Assembly: GCA_907165065.1 (NCBI GenBank)
Contig: OU015525.1
Coordinates: 45,180,037-45,244,036, forward strand
Direction: 5' to 3'
Length of the DNA: 64,000 nt
Origin: Caprimulgus europaeus
Taxonomy: Eukaryota > Chordata > Aves > Caprimulgiformes > Caprimulgidae
In this document: in pieces, positions 11,077-23,730 of the stretch
Layout of the letters: each line of letters begins with the position of its first letter
Position numbering within the stretch: position 1 is the stretch's first letter
The notes under the pieces: model-generated
Databases searched by the model: none
What the model saw: the letters and a program-made list of their open reading frames with translations, nothing else
What the model was told of the DNA's origin: nothing
Made by a program: the position numbers and the translations under genes

Positions 11077-13572
11077 CTGTTGTAAAAGAGAAGGCTACAT
11101 TGAAGAAGGAACAGTCAACATGCACCATGAGTTCAATACAGATCTACTTGATGAAATCTGCTTACAGAAAATGCAGCACCAAGCTTGCCTGCACTAAAAA
11201 AAGAGCATCCATGTTGTGCTCATGCTAGTACAGCTCCATTGCTAGTAAAAGCAGGGTAAGTGCTAGAGTCAATACGACTCAGTGTTTACTATCCTGTCAT
11301 TCACTGCTTCAAGGAGCTTCTTCTGAACCAATCGTAAAAGGCAGTGGCACTGCTGCAGGCAGTTCCTATAATATGGCTCTTAATTTTGATACTACAGACA
11401 AGAGGAATACACTGAAGCAAAAAATGGTGTTCCTCTCCAAACAGAGGAGGATGTGTTTCCAGTGCAGTGACACTTACTTCTCTTGAAAGTATGGTTTCAC
11501 TTTCAGTCTAAAGCTGTACTCAGTTTCCAGTCTGGCTGTGTGGCCCATTTGGCCAAGTTTTCCTATACGCTCTGGTGATGCTTCAGGAAATCTCTCTCCT
11601 CAGTCCTGCAGGTGCAGCAGCACCGTTTTCCCCCAATAAAATTAAGTGGTAACTAAACTATTTGTTATCAAACTAGGCAGTGCTCACCACAGCTTCATTG
11701 GACTATACTCTTTTTTTTTCATGTTCATCAGCAATAACCAAATATTGGTTTGTTTGTTCACACTCCTGTATTTCAGTATTGTATCAATGACAATGCAGAA
11801 CAAGACATTTAAAGTTTCACTGCTATCAAAGATATCCATTTATTTCTAACTCCAACCTGAAAGAATCAGACATTAAAAAATACTCGGCTGAGTTACTGCT
11901 ACGATCTGAGTGTTTCTCACTGTAAAAGCCCTGTGAAGTGTATCTCTGGAGCCCAATTTTATGTGATGCCAAGCACGTCCTCCTCCAGGAGGTGGCACCT
12001 TGCAGGAATGGACCCTCAGAAAGGATGAAGATACATTATCAGTGCTAACTTTTGTTAGGGCTGTCTGAGGGTAAAGGACAGTAATGTTATGCCTGTAACC
12101 ATTTACTATTTTTTCTGCTACGGGTACATTTTCCCACTAACACTCCAACCATAGGGAAGCAAAGGAGTGCATAAAGAAAAACTGATACACACTGGTGGAC
12201 GTCACAACTGATACAGAGGGAACCAGGATCTTTATCCTGAATGCCCAGCATTATTAATACATTTAATTCTTTAAAAAAACAGAAAAGCTTTAATGTGTTT
12301 TAATTCCACTGTGCTCCTAATGTGGTACCTCTCTTGTGCTTGGTTTCTGTATACAGAAACCTCTTTTCCTTCTGTCTCCTTTGTTCAAGAGAAATTCAGT
12401 ATTTTCCTTCAAAACAGTTCTATTTAAAATCTACTTAAATATTGTTTCCTAAGTTTCCCCAAATATCACAGACACATGTTATATACAACTGAATTCTACC
12501 TGTTTCTACTCAGAGACATTATTAATGGGAAATCTTGTTCCCATAAATAATTATTTTCTTTCAGAAACAGGACCATCACCTACAGGCTGCCTTATATTTG
12601 AAACACTGGGTCACACCTCTGAAGGGGATTGATTTGGGCTGGGCTGTCAGGTCAGGAGCACCCGTGCACCCCTCTCTTCCCCTACAGCTGCAGGCAGTGT
12701 GAAATTTTCCATGACAGAGAGCTGCAGGGGCTGGCAGGTTCACCTGCACTGCCTTCGCTCAGGATGAATGTAACTCCGTGTTTCTACATGTAGAGCGGTG
12801 CCTGATTTTGCCCTTTCAATTGACCTTGCAGTGTAAATCTCAGTGTGAAAATATGCTTCCTGGCATTCTGGACCTGCTGCTTTTCACTTAACCATCATTT
12901 ATGGTCCCTTGTTCTATCAAATGTGTTGAGATGGAAAAAAAAAAGTAACTAGGCTGACCTTATTTGTGCCATTTAAGATTTTATATACTTTGATTAGGTT
13001 CCTGCTTCATTCTCTCTTACTCCTGAATATAGTTAGTGAGGTTTTAGCCTGTCATCACCTTCTATCTTGGGATACATAGAGCAGAATAATCATTGCTGTG
13101 AAATGAAAATGGGAGCCAGAGCTAATGCAGGGGGTCATTACAGTCATCCTGATGAAGATCATTCTTTAAAATCCTCAGCACTTAGGGCCCTAGTGGCCAT
13201 GATATTTGAACTAAAGAATAAAATGGATTCACCACCCCATTTTTCCACTGCAGTAAATCATTAACCTTTAACCAAAGCTAGTCCAGACAATATTTTCTAG
13301 TCTTTCCTGAGTTCAAGAAGTCAGATTCCTTTTGCTGTAATTGGTTAAATACCATTGCATTAGTATATAGATTATATGCATTAGTGTGTGGATTCTTTGG
13401 TTTAAATGGACTGCATAAAAGTGTTATTACTAAAGCATAACAGCTTCTGATGAAAAGGATAGGGAAAAAGAATCCATTAATCATTAAAACTGTCAGATGT
13501 AATTTCCCTGATCTTGCCAAGCCCCTGGAACATGACAGAAGGAAAGTACCTTCCTTTTATTAAAACACTTAC
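11077..13572 (-). other. DTNA: DTNA intron with an old CR1-like relic
   Basis: 2496 bp between the coiled-coil and syntrophin-binding exons. Apart from the relic at about 12885-13065, nothing was recognised. Confidence 0.7.
12885..13065 (-). mobile_element. Very decayed CR1-like 3' region
   Basis: The plus strand keeps a diverged order of words found in the reverse complement of old amniote CR1 3' regions: CCCTTGTTCTATCAAATG, then TGTGCCATTTAAGATTTTAT and ACTTTGATTAGGTTCC. Divergence is high, so only the approximate extent and minus orientation can be given. It may predate the split of birds from other reptiles. Confidence 0.5.
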
Positions 13573-13660
13573 TGAAGAAGAAGTTTCTGCTGCCAGCCTT
13601 GCTGCATACCTGGCGATCAGCTTATGTTCTTCATCCAGGCGACTTGCGCTGTCGAGCACG
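13573..13660 (-). CDS. DTNA: DTNA exon: constitutive syntrophin-binding helix
   Basis: This 88-bp exon has acceptor CTGAGCAG and donor GTAAGT. C completes arginine (or serine if the cassette is skipped: AG|C). Then come [20 protein letters not shown] and RLAAETSSS, ending on a codon boundary. The helix [19 protein letters not shown] is the conserved syntrophin-binding segment shared by dystrophin-family proteins. The start [12 protein letters not shown] looks more like what I recall of DTNB (VLDSPSRLDEEH) than human DTNA, but the surrounding exons place it in DTNA. Confidence 0.96.
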
Positions 13661-16600
13661 CTGCTCAGGGTTGGAGGGGAAGGAGGGAAAACATGTTCAC
13701 ACACAGTAAAAATGACCATTGCTCTGTCACACTGTCCACTCACACACCCTCATTACAGAATTTAGAAGCAAAATGTTGCCAAATTAACAACGGCAGATGT
13801 TAATTGAGCAAAGGGGAGAAGTGGGAGGGTAATTTCTCTGGGAAGATCAGCTCTAGGGGTCAGGCAGCACCTTCCCTTAAGGGTAAACAGCAGTGGTCTG
13901 CAACCCCTGGCCAGGGCCATGCAAGATGCAACTCGCACTCTACTCTGTCCAAAGAGGGTTGGGAGGTGGTTGGGACCACCAGTCAGCATTTTTTACTTCT
14001 CAGCTTTGTCATATCACCTAGAAGAGCAATTACTTTTTGGACAATGGATTAGTGGGAACCTCAGTGTTTGCTGAGGTCAGTTTTAGCTTTGTCAGATTTG
14101 CAACGGAAAACACCATTTAGGAGGGTTTTGTAGGGCACTTACCAAGGCCCCATGTACCAGAGTTTGGAACCACTAACCTAGGAATTTATAATCACTCTTT
14201 TATTAGTTTCTTGATATTTGGGAGTAAGATTTCAGAGAATCACATAATGGTGCATCACTGATCCCAGACTTGGACTGACTTTAACCTGGAGCCAACTCCT
14301 GCTGCCAGGATGCAGAAGTCTCCTAGCACCAACTATGAAAAGTATCTGCTCTGGACACATGCACAGAATCTCCATAAAAATTACTCAGAAACTGTAAAAA
14401 CGTACTGCAAATATGCTGAATTCCTTTAAAATACTGCAATTTATTACTTTATTTTTTTCTAATGATATCAAAGGCAAATATTTCTCTCAGGTTAATCCCT
14501 TGCCAGCTGTCCTTATTTTAAATGGAGGCTATTATTTAGTCAGATGAGCAGGAAAAAGGTAATACAGTGAGAACCTTTACTATTTCTACATACCTAGAAG
14601 CTTGCAGAGAACCACCAAAACTAATCAACTGACAAAAAAATAAATATGAAGAGGACTTAGTTGACCCTGAATAATCCTGGAATTTAGAATCCTATATTGC
14701 ATTACTTCTAGGATATACAAGAAAAAAAAAAAAAGAGCCCCTAAGAGGTAAGGAGAATGCTTTGTCATGTGGAATATAAGACAGCCTGCAGACTATGTCA
14801 GACAGAGGTAAGTCTGACCTGTTTTCTTATGCCTTGGCAACTGCCTGATGTTTTGGTTTAAGGAAGACAGGCACACGTGTCTCTGCCCATAGGCTCTTCA
14901 GGGCATGCAACTGGTTGCTGGAGAATGAGCTTCACGTTCCAAAAGAGTGAGCAAGGGTTATTTTGGGCATGGGCCTCTTGTTCTGATTATTGCCAGAAAT
15001 TAGATCCTGAACTTGAAAAGCCTTCTAGATGAAAATGGCACGTGTGCAAAAAGTTCTACTTTTGAAGAATCAGCATCTTCAAAAGGAAAAGGAAATATTT
15101 GCCCAAGTTTTCTCAGTGAGTTCATATCCCCAGGTACCTCAGAGAACCACAATGTACATTTTTTGGTTGGCTTGATGAAGTCCACTGGGATTTCGAATGT
15201 ATGTTTGAAAGATGAATAGTAGTTGATATTCATTGATCATTAAAATAAAGCTGGGACTCATGTGGATTTGTTATGGCTTGCTGAGGTAAGGGAAAAGAGA
15301 CAAACATCATCTTTTTCTGATTCTGACAATAACCTGTGAGACCACAAACATGAAATTTAGAAAAACAGTAAAGCTATGAAAAATCAGACCCAGACGGGTT
15401 TTGTGTAAGCTAAGCTTGTGCTGCAGACTGCACATAACAGTTCTGGTGGTAGATGAACACTGACTTTTTGGCTTCGGTTATGTTTAATTTATTCTTTTAA
15501 ACATACAGCTTAAATCCATGCTTACTCAGATTCTTGTGGGGTAACTGATCTACCTTCTGAAAAGACCCAAGCTAAAGGCATTTTTCTAAATTAATACAGT
15601 TCTTCTTACATGCTCATGCTTTCTGTCCTGGTATGTCATCCAGAGAAAGAAAGGGGCAAGCAGACACATAAAATTATGCAAATCAGGTAATAAGGGTTAC
15701 TTTCATGACTGTATAATTCATTTTTAATTTTTCCATAATCACTAAAACATCACATTCTAACAGATGGCTGTGAAAACAGCAAGCATTCTCCATCAATTCT
15801 CCTTTTTACAACAATGAGCAACCATATTATCCATCCTGGAAAAAAATGGATTATGGTTCCACCTGTTGACATTACACAATCTGCAACACAGTTCTGAGAT
15901 GTGAGTTAACCCTTGAGACAATGATTTTACTGAATGAACCAAGTCACTGCAGCTTTTTGATTCTTACTTGCTATTTAATATCTTTGATATATATTTCTGT
16001 GCAGGTGGATGTCATAAAATAGATGTAGCAGTGTGTCAAATTTAGTCTATGAATGTTGCAAATCACTGGACCCAAAGCTTTTTAAATTAAATTTCAATGT
16101 GTCAGATAAAATTAGTTCTGGAATGTACCTATTCTATGTGATCATTAAGCACAGAGGTATGCACAGCAGCATTAGCCTCGACTGCCAAGACTTTTATGTC
16201 TCAGAGTTCTGATTTTCCATAATTCACCTGCTTTACTTCAGCAACTTCATGGACAACGATACAGTGAAATACAAGCTCTAAAATATTATGAATATGCATG
16301 CAGAATTTGGTACCCTCAAGAGAATGATTCAGGCATCTTTTTGAAAAAAAATTGAACATTCTGCATCCAAATATCCTGCCGCTGATCTTTCTTCTCTAAA
16401 AAAGTTAAACAATGCTTTAACACTGCTTTTCCATTAGTGACCATTTCTTTAAAGACTTTATAATTATTAGCAATAATTGGTCTGGCAGAATTATTATCAT
16501 TCAGATGTAGAATGAATATCCAATATCACCACCAGTACAGCAGGACTTCTTTTTTAGGCTTTAGTTGATCTGTGTAATATTCTATAGCCTAAAAAAGGGA

Positions 16601-17848
16601 TCTCAAAACTGCAAGCAAAGGATGAAATATATGATAGCCTGTGAACAAAGGAGTAACACTGGAGGATCTTTGCTATTTCTCAGGTGTTTGATGTGTTAAA
16701 TCAGACTGTTCTGCAGTAGGCATGCTGCAACAGGTGATATGGATGGCCCCTGACAGTCTTACAGTTATGTTACCACTGGTTAGAAAAGTCTCAGGAATGC
16801 CAGTCTCTTGTTAAATTTTCGCAAAAGAGGTATCAGTGTGGTCTTCATGACATGCTCGTATTCTACAAACCTTCTCTTAATAAATAATTTACTATGGAAA
16901 ATACTGAGAAATTAAAGGGTACGTTTCTAAGCCTCAGGGCTGTAAGAACAATGTCCTAACAGCAACCCACCAAATATATTCTGAGGATTGTTTATCTGTG
17001 ACACTTCCAAAATCATCCTGGTTTTAAGGCACTTTAAATTGAAACACATCATCTGAGCCCTCTGCAATTGTTAATTCACTATTTACTTTAGAATCACCAA
17101 CATTTTGCCACCAAAATGTTAATAACACTGAAGTATGTGGGTATACTCATAAACATTAATTCTATTCAAGGGAGCCAAGTGTCTATACATTTCCTCTGTA
17201 ATCAGTGGGTCTCTGAATGTTTTTCCTCTATCAAGGGAAGATTTGACCAGCCTTCCTAACTAGAGTTAGTTGTTGTGCACACCCCCTTATTAAACACTTT
17301 TAAAAATGCCATAGAATAGCATGGCACTTTTATAGTACAGAAATATGTCTCACCACAGTACTACACAATATAACACAAAAAAATCAGAAAGTAACTTTCT
17401 ACAGAGCAAAAATAACCTTTTACTTATATTTTATCTTACTTCTGCACCTGAAAAGAAAAAGATTAAAATATGTGGAATTAATATTCAAAACTAGGTAATG
17501 TCTCTAACTTATACGAACAAAAAAGAAAACTACTTGCATTTAAAATTTATTTTTTAGAATCAGGCACTAAAGATGAACTAAATCAAATATCAAGTATCCA
17601 TGTCGCATTCTAAAACATAATTTACAATTAAGCTAACCAAAACATCTGGCTAAGCGATTCTTTTTCTACCCATACCGTTACTATAAATAATGAATTAAGT
17701 CTTTCTCTTGTTTCTTAATTTGCCCTGGGGTATGCGATTCTAAAAAACTCTCAAGTAGCTTATTAGCCTGTGAGGGATAGAAAGGAAAACTGGTACTTCT
17801 AGTTGTGGTATCAAATAACTGTGCCTCCTGTGTTTCTCTGTTGGATGA

Positions 17849-17971
17849 GGCTTTGAGCAACCTGGTCTAGTGGAAGGTGTCCCTGCTCATGGCAGGGGGG
17901 TTGGAGCCAGATGATCTTTAAGGTCCCTTCCAGCCCAAACCATTCTGTGATTCTATTCTATGATTCTATGA
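17849..17971 (+). mobile_element. CR1 LINE 3' end fragment
   Basis: The stretch begins GGCTTTGAGCAACCTGGTCT and continues through GATCTTTAAGGTCCCTTCCA to a terminal TTCTATTCTATGATTCTATG. This is the standard avian CR1 3' end with its short tandem tail. It is only about 120 bp long, severely 5'-truncated and antisense to DTNA. Confidence 0.95.
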
Positions 17972-20286
17972 AAAATAAAGATAAGCAGTGAATATTAATT
18001 AAATCAATAAAAGACCCCCAAAATATAAACACTAGCTACACTTAAAATAGAAAAAAGGAATACTGAGCTATACTGGACTGTCATTAGCTCCTACAAATTA
18101 GCCTGAGTATTTAAAAACCCCCTTCATTTTGTTTTGAAGCTCTACTATACAGCTTTTAAGATAATTTTAGGTATTACGCTCACAAAGTGTTTCTGTAGGT
18201 TTTCTTTGCAGATGAAGGTGCAGCTACAATCATTTCTCTTTTCATCTCAGGCTTCCAGTAGCACTTGAAAATACATAATGGCACGTAGGGGTATGTACAC
18301 AGGGCATTTTGCAGGCAGACAGAACCGCTGAGCTGGCTAGCTGCAGCCGCATCTAAATCAGAAGCTCCCTCGTTACGGTTAACTACATGCTTTACTCAGG
18401 CTACCAAAACTTGTTAAGCTGCCAGGTGAAATAACTCGAACTCAGCACCATCCTAACACAGCTGTGAGGGTTTTGAGCAAACTGCGTCCAGCCTCTCTGG
18501 GGCATGGGCAGGAGGAATTCACCTTTCCTGAAGATGCCAACCCAGGCTGTATGAGATGCAGCAGCTGAGCCTCCGTCTGAGGCCAAACCTACCTCTCCCT
18601 GGAAACTGGCTTCATGCAGGAGCTTCAGGATGGCAATGTTTTGTTTGTTCTTCTTGCCTTTACCAAAATATGACCATTCACTTCCTCTGCTACCAGTCTC
18701 ATTGCCCCAAAGCAGAAAAATGGCGATGCAGCATGGTTTGACTAAGACGTTTGTCCCTCCTGGTTACATTTCTGTCAAAATCTAATTGGTATCTTATAGA
18801 AATAACTGAGATTGTTTCTCGTTGAGGATGCTGTGACAGCAGTTATTTAATGTCAGTAATCAGATGTTATGTACTACGCTTTGCATTAGTTATTTAAACA
18901 ATTAAGGACATTATCAGTCACTCTCTATTCATCCTTCAAAATTAAATTTGAAGGATGTTATGGTACATAATTTCTATGTGTGAATTTGGATACAAATGTA
19001 CTATGACTTGGTGAGGTTGTCTCAAAAGCTTGAAGGAACAGGTTGCAATATACTGGATAAAATTTAGAGGATGAAGATGGTAAAGATGAGACTAAGCACT
19101 CAAAAGGGGATCTAACTGGTGGTCCTCACTGAAGCTAAATGAATTACAGATGTGGCATCAAAAATGCCATGCCTGGCAAACCAGCCTAGACCAGAAATTA
19201 CTCTAAACCATGTCCATTCTTTGCTTGTCTCTTGAACAACTTTATCAAGTAAGTCACTCTTGGTAGGCAGGGCCACATTTCTTTCTCCTTGTCAAATGAG
19301 ACCGAGTGGCAGTGTACTCCTATCCTCAAGCACAGACAGGCAATGACTGCTCTACACACATGCCTCCAACAGCTTCTTTTCACTGCCATGGGGTAAGTAA
19401 GTATTACTCAATAAGCCTGCTTTCTGGAAGTGCTTCTCCAGGAATGAACTGCCTCTTCAAAGTGCTTTTGTTCTGAAGAAATGGTTTTCATTTTCCTTAC
19501 TAAAAACTGGTTTGCCTTTTTTTCCCCCTACTGGCACATTCAATGGGCTACAGAGTAGAGAAGCAGGTCCAGAACAATGAAGGCAGACTTTTCTTTCTAC
19601 TGGGCATGGCAAATTATTACCATTTTCAATTGGAGCTACACACAGAAGTGAATTTCATAAGACTACAGAGAACCATTGCATTCACCCTCCCAAATGAAGT
19701 TGCTTATTGCCTTCTCTACATATAAGAGCAAATGGAGAGTTTCTCCTAGCCTGGGAAATATTCTGCAACAGCAGTACAGGAAACTGAAAGGTTTGTTATA
19801 AGCAAAAGAAACCTCAGGAGCATAGTTTTGTTAGGAACACTGTACAGTTTTCTGTTCAACACCACATTTTCTAGGGCCATATGCTACACTGCTCACCACC
19901 TTGCTGGTACAGGGCTGCAAAGTCTAGAATTTTGTTGTACTTGGAGAGGTGAGTCAGAGACAGCATCTCTGCCCCCAGAGCAGCCTGCTGTGATGCCACC
20001 ACCCACGGGTGCTAGGACAGCAGGTGGGTTTAGTAGACAAAGCTCTATATTCACTCCAGCAGAAATAATGAACTATGCTCAAGACATCCATTTAAAAATT
20101 GGTCATATTTGAGTCTGAATGAAAGATAAGGGCAAATTTATATTCAAGATTCAAACAATGCAGAAATCAGGCAAATTTAAAAACAATGCCTGACGTATAT
20201 AAAAATTGAAATGAACTCCTTCCTTCACTAGGTAATAAGCAAATTCCTATTATTACTATTATCATTATTTACATACTATTACTATT

Positions 20287-20305
20287 CCTTACCTTCAAGG
20301 TAAGG
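20287..20305. repeat. Small perfect inverted repeat
   Basis: CCTTACCTT-C-AAGGTAAGG is two 9-base arms around one base, near the acceptor-distal side of the intron flanking cassette exon 2. Both strands show an AAGGTAAGG word resembling a splice donor. It may be chance. Confidence 0.6.
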
Positions 20306-20684
20306 TGAAGCTACAAATTATATATCACCTCAAAAATTATTACCTTGAAAAAATGGACTTGTTAGTCATTGTTGTATGAAGATTTCTGTACCATCATCAA
20401 GTCTTGCACTGACCAAAGCATGGTATTCCAAATCAATTTGTGCAGCCATTCTTAGCAAAGCAGTTATTTGCAATACCTTGCTACTTAACATCACTAGAGA
20501 GAATAAGAGCAATTGCCATAATCCATCAACTCTGGGAGGACATACCCCGTATTCATACGCATTCCCTTTAGGTTAGTGCTCATAAAGAGCTGCTTCAGCT
20601 TGTAGCCAGGAGGAAACAGTGAGAGCATCTGGCCAACCAACTTCCCTTTCCTGGGTTCCCCAAAGGTGCCAAACCTGCACTAAC

Positions 20685-20777
20685 CGTGCGGGGTTGCTCT
20701 GCAGCATGTTGACATACAACCCAATGAGTACATGTTCATCGGCTAGCCTGTCTGCAACATCGAGGCTGTACTGTAAC
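20685..20777 (-). CDS. DTNA: DTNA cassette exon 2 of 2: extra syntrophin-binding motif
   Basis: This 93-bp exon has acceptor GTTTCAG and donor GTTAGT. G completes glycine, followed by LQYSLDVADRLADEHVLIGL and YVNMLQSNPA, ending with CG of an arginine codon. The helix ADRLADEHVLIGLYVNML resembles [18 protein letters not shown] of the next exon. In mammalian alpha-dystrobrevin this cassette carries a second syntrophin-binding site, so including it should let one molecule hold one more syntrophin. Inclusion is probably tissue-dependent (muscle), which is family knowledge and not visible in the sequence. Confidence 0.95.
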
Positions 20778-21394
20778 CTGAAACGGGGGCGGGGGAAGAG
20801 AGGGTGCAGTCCGGACAGACAGAGGGAAATAAACAGAGAAAGCAGGAGCAAATGAGACTGTGAAATGGGAATTTAGGAACAAATACTTAAGCGTTCTTAG
20901 GAAAAAAAAATACCAAGTGCAGAAATTATTTCGTTATGTTTGTAATGTATATGTTAAGTATTTAATGGCTTAGGATGGTGGAATCCAACTCGATTATAGA
21001 GCCAGCCCTCAAAATCAGTGACATGCCAGATCAGGCCATGGACTAGAGCTCTACAGTACCATTTGTTTCAAGAATCAGTAGATTGTAAGGTCAGCACTAT
21101 TTGCTTTAATATACTATGTATTGTACATATACATTAAATATACATTCATAACACACAATATAAACATACTGAAATCACAAGTTGGATTTGCTTGGAAGTG
21201 TCTGATCAAGACCTCATGCATCCAGATGTACATAAATATATCTGAACATGCCCTATTTAGCTCACTGGGTTAATTTGTTATAATTTTATCATGAAAGATG
21301 CTTAAGAACACATTAAAAGCACAAGGAATAGAGGAAAAGGTTTTGGTTTAGCTGTGTTAGTGCAAGCTATGAACATATTTTCTCTTTAACTTAC
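20778..21394 (-). other. DTNA: Short DTNA intron inside the 57-codon cassette
   Basis: 617 bp separating the two cassette exons, the shortest intron in the window. It is AT-rich with no repeat recognised. Confidence 0.85.
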
Positions 21395-21472
21395 CCTTTG
21401 CCTTTCAAGAAAGCTGGAGCAGCCCTAGCCAGCAGTTTGCTCTGCTCTACTTCAGTATTCTTGGAAGGAGAG
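21395..21472 (-). CDS. DTNA: DTNA cassette exon 1 of 2 (variable region, 57-codon insert)
   Basis: This 78-bp exon has acceptor TTAACTAG and donor GTAAG. C completes the serine codon split with the upstream exon. It then encodes SPSKNTEVEQSKLLARAAPA and FLKGK, ending GG. In mammals this exon and the next form the muscle-enriched alternatively spliced segment of alpha-dystrobrevin, called vr3 in the literature as I recall, which DTNB lacks. Together the two exons total 171 bp (57 codons), so skipping both keeps the frame. Confidence 0.94.
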
Positions 21473-22869
21473 CTAGTTAATAAGACAGGAAAACTAAGAA
21501 GAGTGTAAATAGCAATGTCTGAAATTCACTACAGATCAGAATTTGGAGAAACTAATTTGTGCCCTGGACTGAATAAAAATAACAATAGAAGTTTTAGAGA
21601 AATTTTAGAAAACTTCAGGAAATGCCAAGTCAGGAATTACAAGTTTTCCCTACTGTTCTCCAAAAGCAAACTATAAAGCCTTCACTACAGAAAAGACAAA
21701 CAGAATGTGTTTCTGTCACAAATGGAGAGCTGAAGGCTTGTGTAGTTTCCAAGTGGAGTCCAAGATAAACATCATCTTAAATGCAGCTTTCAAGCTGGGA
21801 AAGCTTCACCAGAACAGCTAAATTGCCATAAGACAATTTCAATAATCTATGGAAATGTGCTTATTTAGACCCAGTGATGGGATACATCAGTTTAATTTTC
21901 AGAAGTACTGTTCTTCTGTTGATTTGCACCTGTGCATCTGGGAGATGTGTGTGTATATGCAGTGATGTTGTACAAATGTGATGCATGATAAATCCGAGCA
22001 GATGTGGCTCTGTTGGACTGAAGATCAAAAACTTTCCTGTTAGGACAAAGAAGGAATTCAGTAAGAGGAGGTGCATGCCATTCCCCTCCTTTTGAGAGGT
22101 CGAGGTTGGTAGTGGGGTTCCGAAAAGGATGGTACTAAAGGATAGAACCCAAGCCCTGTTGATTTATAATAAATCTGGAAGATTGCTGAATGAAACACAG
22201 TATTGCATAGCGAGAAAAAAAATGCTTGCTTCACTCTTCTGTGCCCATTAGCACGCTACTTATGTGCGTTACGGTTCCACTGAAGCAACATCCACACATT
22301 TAAATATGCTCCATGCCACCCAGAAGCATGTGTCTCCTACCCGCGTTTTCTCCCCAGTTACAGAAGGAAAATGCATCCAAGGGGTACAGGGTGTGCCATG
22401 TCAGCCAAAAACGCAGCGTTCAGTTCTTAAAGTAAAGATTAGTAAGTTGCCACAATGGGAGACTAAAGACTCCAGTGCAAATTTTGTGCTTTGCTTTTCT
22501 AACAGTGCAGTCTGATGTCCCCTCTACCAACCATAAGCTCTACTCTCCCGTGCTCCAGAAGCAACACATTTTGGGTGGAGGGACAGGCAAGCAAACGTTA
22601 CTCACTGAGCAACCGATCTCACATCTATCAATACCCATTTCCTTCTTAGCTGATTAAGCAAACTTGTATCTTCCAACCTCTTCTTAGGAGTTATGTTTTC
22701 TATGCTTTTCTGATATTTAGGTGTCTCCTCTGGTCATGCTGGTTAGCATATTTGTCCTGTGCTGTTGCCTTACACTGGGTGCAAACCTCCAGGCAGAAGC
22801 CTCCGCCTCCAGGGAATGAGTTTTAATGGCTTTCCACATGATGCCCCAGTCAGATGCAATCTAACCACC

Positions 22870-23730
22870 ATATATTGCTAACTTCAATTAGTTTGTGGTT
22901 CACTGCAGCTGCTAGGTCCTCTGCTAAAATATTTCTGTCCATCCAATTATGCTCCATCTTTTCTTTGATTGTTTCCTTCCTTGATACAGCACTTTTCACT
23001 TATAATTACTGAGTTTCCTCTAACTAATTTCAGATCATTTGGACATCAATTACTACCATTGCAATTGAGCTCATTTTTTAATTTAGAAACTGCTCTCCAA
23101 GCAGTCCTTCCCGTAACTATTTCAACCTTTGTACCACCTACAAATTGCATACACACACTCTACTGCTCCCACTAGGTCATGACAAGAAATAGTGCATAGT
23201 ATCTGACTTAGGATAGCCTTCAAGAATCCCAGCTGATATGTCCTCCTCCTAGAATGACAGCAAACTTTTGAAAATGTAATTGCTGATTTTCAATGTTGCT
23301 CTTATACTGATTTCCCCCAGTCCATATTTCCTTTGGGTACTTCTCTGTCATCTGAGACTATGTGAAAAGTCCTTTTAGGGTCAACCTGTATCATATCTGC
23401 TGCTTCTTTTTTACCTACTGTCAATGAAATAAGTTAGTTTGGTTTGACATAATTTGTTCTTGATAAATCCATGCTGGTTATTTCCCATTGGTTCATTATC
23501 CTCCAGGTGCTTACTAATTCTTTCATAATTTCAGTATCTTTGGATATCAAAGTTAGCTTGTCTCTTGTGTAATCCCTTCAGTTTTTGTCCCTGTTTCTGC
23601 CTTCAACCTTCCTTCATTTGGAAAGGCTGACATTTGCCCTTCTTCTTCCACCTCTTCCTATATCCTCCACATATTCCCCAAAATACAGCTAATACTTCAG
23701 AGGTTGTTTTGGCCACAGTGAGTTTCTGTG
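22870..23730 (-). mobile_element. Ancient CR1-type LINE relic (reverse transcriptase region)
   Basis: On the plus strand, words from the reverse complement of CR1 RT appear in the expected order. First CCTTTTAGGGTCAACCTGTA (position of the KAFD region), then TTGATAAATCCATGCTGGTT (the SQHGF region), then TTTCAGTATCTTTGG, and GCTGACATTTGCCCTTCTTC (near VTPVFKK). The same words occur much better preserved in the element at 3080-5540. No frame survives. Limits are approximate. Confidence 0.65.

Larger units (their letters stand above)
13661..20684 (-). other. DTNA: DTNA intron with a short CR1 3' end
   Basis: 7024 bp between the constitutive syntrophin-binding exon and the cassette. It contains the CR1 fragment at 17849-17971 and a small inverted repeat at 20287-20305. 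The remainder is AT-rich and unrecognised. Confidence 0.75.

Noticed and set aside
13477..13572. Open read-through after the syntrophin-binding exon (about 30 extra codons)
   Set aside because: The donor GTAAGT is strong and the next exon joins perfectly in phase. I saw no nearby poly(A) signal to suggest a terminal exon.
14220..14250. Possible CR1 end (AGAGAATCACATAATGG)
   Set aside because: It resembles the CR1 tail only over a few bases and lacks the following 3' UTR words.
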